DNA of 6,236 bases from positions 1 to 6,236 of the forward strand of contig CAYPQM010000257.1 in assembly GCA_964412845.1 (NCBI GenBank). Reading direction: 5' to 3'. Below, one piece after another: positions 1 to 4,641 of the stretch (position 1 is its first letter; each line of letters starts with the position of its first letter). The position numbers and the translations under genes were made by a program. The notes beneath the pieces were generated by a model. That model searched no databases and was not told the DNA's origin. It was given only the letters and a program-made list of their open reading frames with translations. This DNA is from JAWWPY01 sp964412845 (lineage in GTDB: Bacteria > Actinomycetota > Actinomycetes > Streptosporangiales > Streptosporangiaceae).

Positions 1-714
1 CCGGTCGAGGTGAAGAAGCGGGTGGTCAGCGAGATTCACATTACCGATGTGACTATCAGCAACGGAATGACCGAGACCTCGCCTGTCTCCGCGCAGACCC
101 GCGCCGACGATGACATGGAACGGCGGGTGTCCACGGTGGGCCGGGTGCACCCGCACGTGGAGGTGAAGGTCATCGACCCGGAGACCGGCCTGGTCGTGCC
201 GCGCGGCGACACCGGTGAGCTATGCACCCGCGGGTACTCGGTGATGCTGGGCTACTGGAACGACCCGGAGCAGACCAGGGGCGCGATCGATGACGCCCGC
301 TGGATGCATACCGGCGACCTCGCCGTGCTGGACGAGGCGGGCTACCTCAACATCGCCGGCCGGATCAAGGACATGATCATCCGGGGTGGCGAGAACGTCT
401 ATCCCCGCGAGGTGGAGGAGTTCCTCTACACCCATCCGGCGATCGAGGACGTCCAGGTGATCGGGGTACCCGACGCCCGCTACGGCGAGGAACTGTGCGC
501 CTGGGTAACGCTGCGGCCCGGCCAGCAGCTGACCGAGGAAGATCTGCGGGCCTACTGCACCGGAAAGATCGCGCATTTCAAGATTCCCCGCTATCTGCGG
601 ATCACCGGTGAGTTCCCGATGACCGTCACCGGCAAGGTGCAGAAGTTCAAGATGCGCGAGGTCTCCATCGCCGAACTCGGCCTGGAATCGGCAGCGCAGA
701 CCCAGACCGCCTGA
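1..714 (+). CDS. AMP-binding acyl-CoA synthetase (ACSF2/FadD-like), C-terminal part, 5' truncated
   Basis: This is the last 237 codons of an ANL-superfamily enzyme that activates a carboxylic acid, probably a fatty acid, to acyl-AMP and then acyl-CoA in the cytoplasm. The reading frame is open from base 1, so the start lies outside the window; the GTG at 10 is only an internal Val. Visible core motifs, in order: A5 (GMTETSPV, 64-87), A7 with its ribose-binding Asp (TGDL, Asp codon 316-318), A8 hinge (GRIKDMIIRGGEN, from about 358), and A10 (PMTVTGK) with the catalytic Lys codon at 634-636. The C-terminal lid domain is complete and ends in TGA at 712. Wording such as RGYSVMLGYW and NVYPREVEEFLYTHP matches the ACSF2/FadD-type ligases common in actinobacteria. 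One oddity is that the residue before GMTE is Asn (codon 61-63) where the family has an aromatic, usually Tyr. The substrate cannot be read from this fragment, and a benzoate- or other acid-specific ligase is possible. Confidence 0.93.
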   Translation, partial: PVEVKKRVVSEIHITDVTISNGMTETSPVSAQTRADDDMERRVSTVGRVHPHVEVKVIDPETGLVVPRGDTGELCTRGYSVMLGYWNDPEQTRGAIDDARWMHTGDLAVLDEAGYLNIAGRIKDMIIRGGENVYPREVEEFLYTHPAIEDVQVIGVPDARYGEELCAWVTLRPGQQLTEEDLRAYCTGKIAHFKIPRYLRITGEFPMTVTGKVQKFKMREVSIAELGLESAAQTQTA

Positions 715-907
715 CCATTACTTTCCGGTTCTCGGCCACTTACTTTGCGTAATACGTGCGAAGCTTGGCATCCGCCACGTCAGGCCGGCCGGAACCCCGT
801 CAAGCCCGCGCGTCGTGCTGGCCGTAGGCCTATGCGCGCCCCCCCGGCGGGGATTCTCACCAGGAAAGGCCAGGCCAGGTGGCATAGCCCCCAGGAAGGA
901 CGATGCC
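715..907 (+). other. Intergenic leader between the acyl-CoA ligase and the lipoprotein gene
   Basis: No convincing gene lies here. Directly after the ligase stop, the 10-mer TTACTTTCCG (718-727) recurs as TTACTTTGCG (740-749), 22 bp on. The second copy runs into an imperfect hairpin, 743-763 (CTTTGCGT, loop AATAC, GTGCGAAG; 8 pairs including 3 G-U), which could be a weak terminator or an operator. GGAAC (791-795), 15 bp before CGTC (811-814), resembles an ECF-sigma promoter; this is a weak match in GC-rich DNA. A clear TTGACA/TATAAT-type promoter is not visible. A run of seven C (839-845) precedes the ribosome binding site. Confidence 0.4.
893..900 (+). promoter_or_regulatory. Ribosome binding site deciding a TTG start
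   Basis: AGGAAGGA is the best Shine-Dalgarno match upstream of the lipoprotein. It lies 7 bp before the in-frame TTG at 908. An ATG at 903 also lies downstream but is out of frame and opens only a 29-codon ORF (903-992). The GTG at 815, which would add 31 residues, has no comparable site and would place a long non-signal-like segment before the signal peptide. TTG 908 is therefore preferred. Confidence 0.65.
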
Positions 908-3154
908 TTGTCGGCCGGATGCCAGGGAAACACGGAGCGGCGCGCACCGGGGCGCTACCGGCGGGCCGGTAGCGCCGGTGGGATCTGCCTAGCCCTGCTG
1001 GCCGCGGGGTGCACGACGACGGCCAGCCCGCCAGCCCGCCGGCCGCCGGCCGCCGCGCATCCGGCCACATCCGCGGCCTCGCCGTCAGCCAGCCCGGGCG
1101 CTCCGCTGGCCCTGCAGGTCACGCCAGCGGCCTACCAGCTGCCCGCCGGGATCTCCCGGGAGGTGGTGCTCCCGCAAGGACGGGATCTGCTCATCGCCGG
1201 GGGCCTCACCCCGCAGGCGACGTCGACGGACGCGGTGACCCGGCTCGATCCGGCCACCGGCCAGACCAGCCAGGCGGGACGCCTGGCGTCCGCCACGCAC
1301 GACGCCGCGGGAGCCATGATCGGTGGCCGGCCGCTGGTCTTCGGCGGCGGCGAGCAGGCGAGTGTCGCGGCGGTGCAGGCTATCGCGCCTGGTGGCGTGG
1401 CCATGGTGACCGGCCAGCTGCCCCGCCCCCGGTCCGACCTGTCCGCGGTCACCACGGGCGGCACCGCGTACCTGCTCGGCGGGTACGACGGCGCCGCGTA
1501 CGACGCGACCGTCCTGGCCACCACCGATGGCCAGCGGTTCGCCGCCGTGGCCCGGCTGCCCGTGCCGGTCCGGTATGCGGCCGTGGGCGTCCTGGGCGGC
1601 GAGATCTGGGTCTTCGGCGGGCAGACCCCGGCCGGCATCAGCAGCGTGATCCAGCGGGTCAATCCGGCCACCGGCAAGACCGCCGTGGTCGGCCACCTGC
1701 CCCGGCCGATGACCGGTGGATCCGCATTCACCCTGGGTGGTGCGCTGTATGTCGCGGGCGGGCAGGTCGGACCGGCGGGGGCGGCGACGGCCAGCCCTTC
1801 GGCGCCGCTGGCGACCAGCAGGGCCGTGCTCGGCTTTGACCCGGGGCGGCGGACCGTCACGATCGAGGGCACCCTCCCGGTGCCGGTCGCCAACGCCGGC
1901 GTCGCGCTCCTGGGCCGCACCGCATACCTGATTGGCGGGAATGACGGGCAGCGGGCGGTGCCGACGGTAACCCGGCTCCGGCTGGTGCCGGCCGCCTCGG
2001 CGATCCAGCCGGCCGGGGGCGCTCCGGCCGGATCGGGCCGTCCGATCGCCTGGCCAGGAACCATGACGGCAGCATCGCCCCGGACCGGGACGTCAGCATC
2101 GCCCGGGACTGTGCGGGCGGCATCGCGCGGGGCCGGGACAGCGGCCCCCCCCACGGCTGGCCGCCCGCTCCTGGCCCGGATGCCCTGGCTGGCTCCGGCC
2201 CGCGGCCCCGGGCATCTGGCCGCCGGCTCCGACCCGTCGGTGCTGCCCGGGGACATCCTCATCGCGGATGACTGGAACAACCGGCTGCTCATCGTGGACC
2301 CGCAGGGACGCGTCCGGTGGCAATTCCCGCGGCCGGGGGATCTCGCCCGGGGGCAGGCATTCCGGCTGCCTGACGATGCCTTCTTCGCCCCGAACGGCAG
2401 GGACATCATCGCCACCGAGGAGGACTACTCCGTCGTCAGCGTGATCGACATCGCCACCCACCGGATCGTTTACCGGTACGGGACCCCAGGGCGACCCGGC
2501 AGCGGCTCGAATCAGCTGGCCAATCCTGACGACGCCATGCTGCTGCCTGGGGGCACCCTGCTCACCGCGGACATCGAGAACTGCCGGATCCTGCTCATCA
2601 AGCCGCCCGCGCACCACCCCCAGCGGATCATCGGCAGCACCGGCCGATGTGCGCACCACCCGCCAGCCAGCTTCGGCAGCCCCAACGGGGCATTCCCGAC
2701 CACCAGCGGCAGGTACCTGGTTACCGAGATCAATGGTGACTGGGCCAATGAGGTGAACCTCAAGGGGCACGTCTACTGGTCCGCCCACCCGCCGGGCGTC
2801 GCCTACCCCTCCGACACCAATGAGGTCTACCCAGGCCGGTACCTGACCGCCGATTACTCCAGTGCCGGGCAGGTCGTCGAGTTCAATTCGCGCGGGCACC
2901 TGCTCTGGCGGTTCGGCGGGCTGAACCACCCGTCGCTGGCCCTTCCGCTGCCGAACGGCGACATCCTGGTCAATGACGACTACAACGACCGGGTCATTGT
3001 CATCGATCCCACCACCAACCGGATCGTGTGGCAGTACGGGCACACCGGGGTGGCGGGCACCGCGCCTGGCTACCTCAACGACCCCGATGGTGTGGACACG
3101 ACGCCACCCGACTCGCTGCTGATCACGCATGCCGCCACCACGGGCCGACCCTGA
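908..3154 (+). CDS. Secreted lipoprotein with Kelch propeller plus NHL/PQQ-like propeller
   Basis: From the TTG start the product has 748 residues. The N-terminus is Arg-rich (ERRAPGRYRRAG) and is followed by a short hydrophobic stretch ending LALLAAGC. Cys35 is the predicted lipidated residue, so the protein should be anchored on the outer face of the membrane. A Thr/Ser/Pro/Ala stalk (about 36-77) leads to six Kelch repeats (about 78-362). These follow an LPxP...G...Y/V-xx-GG pattern, with Gly-Gly pairs near residues 98, 146, 191, 237, 284 and 343. A low-complexity linker (about 363-441) carries an 8-residue tandem repeat. The rest (about 442-748) shows six units of the type GDILxxDDxNxRxxxIDP...GxxxWxxG, as in NHL, PQQ-like or arylsulfotransferase-like propellers. 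The last strand (DSLLITHA) may close the ring with the first blade. Cys559 and Cys581 could form a disulfide. No catalytic residues are recognisable, so the function is unknown. Extracellular binding or scaffolding is an inference from fold. The gene appears monocistronic and converges on the DUF2277 genes. Confidence 0.88.
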   Translation: MSAGCQGNTERRAPGRYRRAGSAGGICLALLAAGCTTTASPPARRPPAAAHPATSAASPSASPGAPLALQVTPAAYQLPAGISREVVLPQGRDLLIAGGLTPQATSTDAVTRLDPATGQTSQAGRLASATHDAAGAMIGGRPLVFGGGEQASVAAVQAIAPGGVAMVTGQLPRPRSDLSAVTTGGTAYLLGGYDGAAYDATVLATTDGQRFAAVARLPVPVRYAAVGVLGGEIWVFGGQTPAGISSVIQRVNPATGKTAVVGHLPRPMTGGSAFTLGGALYVAGGQVGPAGAATASPSAPLATSRAVLGFDPGRRTVTIEGTLPVPVANAGVALLGRTAYLIGGNDGQRAVPTVTRLRLVPAASAIQPAGGAPAGSGRPIAWPGTMTAASPRTGTSASPGTVRAASRGAGTAAPPTAGRPLLARMPWLAPARGPGHLAAGSDPSVLPGDILIADDWNNRLLIVDPQGRVRWQFPRPGDLARGQAFRLPDDAFFAPNGRDIIATEEDYSVVSVIDIATHRIVYRYGTPGRPGSGSNQLANPDDAMLLPGGTLLTADIENCRILLIKPPAHHPQRIIGSTGRCAHHPPASFGSPNGAFPTTSGRYLVTEINGDWANEVNLKGHVYWSAHPPGVAYPSDTNEVYPGRYLTADYSSAGQVVEFNSRGHLLWRFGGLNHPSLALPLPNGDILVNDDYNDRVIVIDPTTNRIVWQYGHTGVAGTAPGYLNDPDGVDTTPPDSLLITHAATTGRP
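2069..2164 (+). repeat. Four degenerate 24-bp tandem units coding an 8-residue repeat in the linker
   Basis: Units begin at 2069, 2093, 2117 and 2141 and encode AASPRTGT, SASPGTVR, AASRGAGT and AAPPTAGR. CAGCATCGCCC occurs at 2070 and 2094, and a variant CGGCATCGCGC at 2118, so the 24-bp period shows in the DNA as well as in the protein. The last unit holds a run of eight C (2145-2152). The repeat keeps the reading frame and lies between the two propellers of the lipoprotein, where length change should be tolerated. Confidence 0.7.
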
Positions 3155-3173
3155 CCAGACCGGGCCCGGCCAG

Positions 3174-3196
3174 GCCGGGCCTGATCAGGCCCCGGC
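3174..3196. terminator. Strong hairpin downstream of the lipoprotein gene, possible bidirectional terminator
   Basis: GGGCCTGATCAGGCCC (3177-3192) is a perfect 16-bp palindrome. The stem extends outward as GCCGGG/CCCGGC with one bulged C. It begins 20 bp after the lipoprotein stop, in the gap between convergent genes. There is no U-tract, which is common for terminators in high-GC actinobacteria, so factor-independent function is an inference. Confidence 0.5.
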
Positions 3197-3219
3197 GGTC
3201 CCGTGACAGCCTTCAGCCC

Positions 3220-3240
3220 GCCGGTGGCTCGCCAGCCGGC
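3220..3240 (-). terminator. Hairpin just after the second DUF2277 gene, probable terminator
   Basis: GCCGGTGGC (3220-3228) pairs with GCCAGCCGGC (3231-3240), leaving one bulged base and a very tight loop. It lies 3 bp beyond the stop codon of the leftmost minus-strand gene. Position and stem strength suggest it ends that transcript. No T-run follows. Confidence 0.4.
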
Positions 3241-3243
3241 TGC

Positions 3244-3465
3244 TCAGGCCCCCAGCTCCGCGGCGCGCGCCGCGAGCTGATCAAGCAGGTCGCGCGTCAC
3301 CGCGATGACCCCGTCCACGGCTCGGTCGAACGCCTCAATTTCGGATGGGACCGAGCGCCGGAAACCGCTCACCGTCCTGACGTACTGAAGCGCGGCAGCC
3401 CGCACGTCCTGATCGGTCACGCCGTAGGCGTAGGGGGCCCGCAAGATCTTGATATCGCGGCACAT
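3244..3465 (-). CDS. DUF2277 family protein, diverged copy
   Basis: The 73-residue product begins MCRDIKIL and contains RAAALQYVR...SGF and EAFDRAVD, the signature of the small DUF2277 family, whose function is unknown to me. It is one intact domain with no signal peptide or membrane segment. The Cys at position 2 is shared with the neighbouring paralogue. About 44 of 70 aligned residues are identical to the copy at 3629-3841, with no gaps. The largest difference is after SGFR, where this copy reads RSVPSEI instead of the family-like SPSRANA, so this copy looks more diverged. No Shine-Dalgarno sequence precedes the ATG. Instead a TAGTTT hexamer ends 6 bp before it, suggesting leaderless expression. 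It is the last gene of the minus-strand group. Confidence 0.88.
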   Translation of the reverse strand: MCRDIKILRAPYAYGVTDQDVRAAALQYVRTVSGFRRSVPSEIEAFDRAVDGVIAVTRDLLDQLAARAAELGA

Positions 3466-3471
3466 GAGGTG

Positions 3472-3477
3472 AAACTA
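3472..3477 (-). promoter_or_regulatory. Candidate -10 element for a leaderless transcript (diverged DUF2277 copy)
   Basis: On the minus strand TAGTTT is followed by CACCTC and then the ATG, placing the A of ATG at the expected +1. TAGTTT fits the TANNNT pattern of actinobacterial -10 elements. No good -35 box is visible; CTGCCA about 19 bp upstream is the closest. The same hexamer at the same spacing precedes the paralogue. Confidence 0.5.
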
Positions 3478-3612
3478 CGCCACTGCGACCCCCTGATGGC
3501 AGCACAAAACACAGCAATCTGAAACTGCCACGAGGAGTCGGCGCCCCGTGACGCTCTGCTGCCAGAAATACCCGGCTGACCAGCCAGAACGAGGCATTTA
3601 GCGTCATCCGGG

Positions 3613-3626
3613 CGGCGGATCCGCCG
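3613..3626 (-). terminator. Palindrome after the first DUF2277 gene, possible terminator
   Basis: CGGCGGATCCGCCG can fold as a 5-bp GC stem with a GATC loop. It starts 2 bp past the stop codon on the minus strand. There is no T-run, so this is a weak call based on position. Confidence 0.3.
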
Positions 3627-3628
3627 GA

Positions 3629-3841
3629 TCAGCCGGCCGCGCGCACGTCCAGCCGATCGAGTAGCTCGCGGGTGGCGTTCGCCACGGTGTCCACGGCCCG
3701 GTCGAAAGCCTCCGCGTTGGCGCGGCTGGGGCTCCGGAAACCGCTGATCTTCCGGACGTACTGGAGCGCGGCGGCCCGCATGTCGTCTTCGGTCACGCTG
3801 TCGGCATACGGCATGCGCAAGGTCTTTATGCTGCGGCACAT
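3629..3841 (-). CDS. DUF2277 family protein, consensus-like copy
   Basis: The 70-residue product begins MCRSIKTL and carries RAAALQYVRKISGF, PSRANAEAF and DRAVDTVANATRELL, in line with the usual DUF2277 sequence and length. It is predicted to be a small, soluble, mainly helical cytoplasmic protein; its function is not known to me. The gene starts 52 bp after the dapB stop on the same strand, with a hairpin and a TAGTTT hexamer in between, so it may have its own promoter rather than depend on the dapB operon. There is no Shine-Dalgarno sequence. It is the better conserved member of a tandem pair with the gene at 3244-3465, so it probably keeps the ancestral role. Confidence 0.9.
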   Translation of the reverse strand: MCRSIKTLRMPYADSVTEDDMRAAALQYVRKISGFRSPSRANAEAFDRAVDTVANATRELLDRLDVRAAG

Positions 3842-3847
3842 GAAATG

Positions 3848-3853
3848 AAACTA
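3848..3853 (-). promoter_or_regulatory. Candidate -10 element for a leaderless transcript (consensus DUF2277 copy)
   Basis: The minus strand reads TAGTTT, CATTTC, ATG. The six-base gap puts transcription start at the ATG. Hexamer, spacing and the first bases of the gene (ATGTGCCGC) are shared with the second DUF2277 gene. No -35 consensus was found upstream. Confidence 0.5.
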
Positions 3854-3856
3854 CCC

Positions 3857-3871
3857 TGCCCGGTTCGGGCA
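3857..3871 (-). terminator. Hairpin between dapB and the first DUF2277 gene
   Basis: On the minus strand TGCCCG-AAC-CGGGCA gives a perfect 6-bp stem with a 3-base loop, 22 bp after the dapB stop. It is followed by GGG and then the T-rich TAGTTTCATTTC. It could end the pnp-peptidase-dapB transcript just before the next promoter. It also lies where the -35 region of that promoter would be, so an operator role is possible. Confidence 0.4.
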
Positions 3872-3893
3872 TGGTGCCGGGCGGGGGCGTGTC

Positions 3894-4637
3894 CTAGTCC
3901 AGCCCGAGCAGGGGCTCCAGGCCGAACGTCAGCCCGGCGGGCAGTGCCGCCAGCCCGCGCACCGCGAGCAGCACGCCGGGCATGAACGACGCCCGGTCCA
4001 GCGAGTCGTGCCGGATGGTCAGGGTCTCACCGTGCCCGCCGAGCAGGACTTCCTGATGTGCCACCAGGCCAGCCAGGCGCACCGAATGCACGTGCACCCC
4101 GTCCATGACCGCGCCCCTGGCCCCGTCCGCCGCGGAGACGGTCGCGTCGGGTGACGGGCCGAGGCCGGCGGCCCGCCGTGCCGCTGAGATCAGCGACGCG
4201 GTGCGGGCCGCGGTCCCCGACGGCGCGTCCAGCTTGCCCGCGTGGTGCAGTTCCACGATCTCGGCTGAGTCGAAGAATCGCGCGGCCTGGGCGGCGAACC
4301 GCATCATGAGCACCGCACCGAGCGAGAAGTTCGGCACGATCAGGGCCCGGACGTCAGGTGCGTCCGCCAGCCACTGCCTGACTTGGGCGGTCCGGGACTC
4401 ATCGAACCCGGAAGTGCCCACGACCGTGTCCAGGCCCTGGCCGATGCACCACTGCAGGTTGTCCATGACCACGCCCGGATGGGTGAAGTCGACCACTACA
4501 TCGCATCCGGCCAGCGCGTCGCGCGGGTCTGCTACGTCGACCGCGGCGGCGAGATCGGTGTCCGCGGTGGCGGCGATCAGGTGGCATACCTCCGAGCCCA
4601 TCCGGCCCTTGGCCCCGAGCACCCCAACCTTGGTCAT
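3894..4637 (-). CDS. dapB: 4-hydroxy-tetrahydrodipicolinate reductase
   Basis: The enzyme reduces 4-hydroxy-tetrahydrodipicolinate with NAD(P)H to tetrahydrodipicolinate, the step after DapA in the diaminopimelate/lysine pathway that feeds cell-wall synthesis. The product has 247 residues, close to the 245 of the Mycobacterium tuberculosis enzyme. Visible parts: the Rossmann nucleotide-binding loop VGVLGAKGRMG (4-14), VVDFTHP (48-54), VVGTSGF (72-78), and the substrate/catalytic segment ELHHAGKLDAPSGTA (129-143) with His131, His132 and Lys135. C-terminal VRLAGLVAHQEVLLG and HDSLDRASF are also typical. The frame stays open 52 codons further upstream, but that part is inside the peptidase gene and does not resemble DapB. 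The ATG at 4637, directly before the Rossmann motif, is the real start. It lies 4 bp after the peptidase stop (TGA TGTC ATG) with no strong Shine-Dalgarno sequence, so translational coupling is likely. Confidence 0.97.
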   Translation of the reverse strand: MTKVGVLGAKGRMGSEVCHLIAATADTDLAAAVDVADPRDALAGCDVVVDFTHPGVVMDNLQWCIGQGLDTVVGTSGFDESRTAQVRQWLADAPDVRALIVPNFSLGAVLMMRFAAQAARFFDSAEIVELHHAGKLDAPSGTAARTASLISAARRAAGLGPSPDATVSAADGARGAVMDGVHVHSVRLAGLVAHQEVLLGGHGETLTIRHDSLDRASFMPGVLLAVRGLAALPAGLTFGLEPLLGLD

Positions 4638-4641
4638 GACA

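Larger units (their letters stand above)
3466..3628 (-). other. Structured 163-bp spacer between the two DUF2277 genes
   Basis: No gene is seen here, and the sequence is visibly less GC-rich than the genes around it. TGACGCT (3549-3555) and AGCGTCA (3600-3606) form a 7-bp inverted repeat enclosing a small hairpin, GGCT-GACC-AGCC (3574-3585). CGGCGGATCCGCCG (3613-3626) is a perfect 14-bp palindrome just past the stop of the upstream DUF2277 gene and may act as its terminator. AGTTTCA, the motif found at both DUF2277 starts, occurs a third time (minus strand, 3526-3520) without a following start codon. Confidence 0.4.

Noticed and set aside
944..1012. Possible twin-arginine (Tat) signal in the lipoprotein leader (Arg pairs near ERRAPGRYRR)
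   Set aside because: The residues after the Arg pairs do not match the RRxFLK-type consensus, so a Sec-type lipoprotein signal is the simpler reading.
1132..2415. Long minus-strand open frame (about 427 codons) antisense to the lipoprotein gene
   Set aside because: It is a by-product of high GC codon use. The translation is low-complexity Pro/Ala/Arg-rich with no domain, while the plus strand encodes clear Kelch repeats.
2093..3130. Minus-strand open frame of about 345 codons opposite the second propeller
   Set aside because: No recognisable family, rich in Val/Gly/Arg shadow composition, and fully antisense to a well-supported domain.
3028..3522. Plus-strand open frame running from the lipoprotein 3' end across the second DUF2277 gene
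   Set aside because: It would overlap the lipoprotein end, cross both terminator hairpins and be antisense to a recognised family member. It has no domain.
3549..3606. Intact insertion sequence or MITE with target-site duplications
   Set aside because: The inverted repeat is only 7 bp, and I see no flanking duplication and no transposase, so it is kept only as an unexplained structure.
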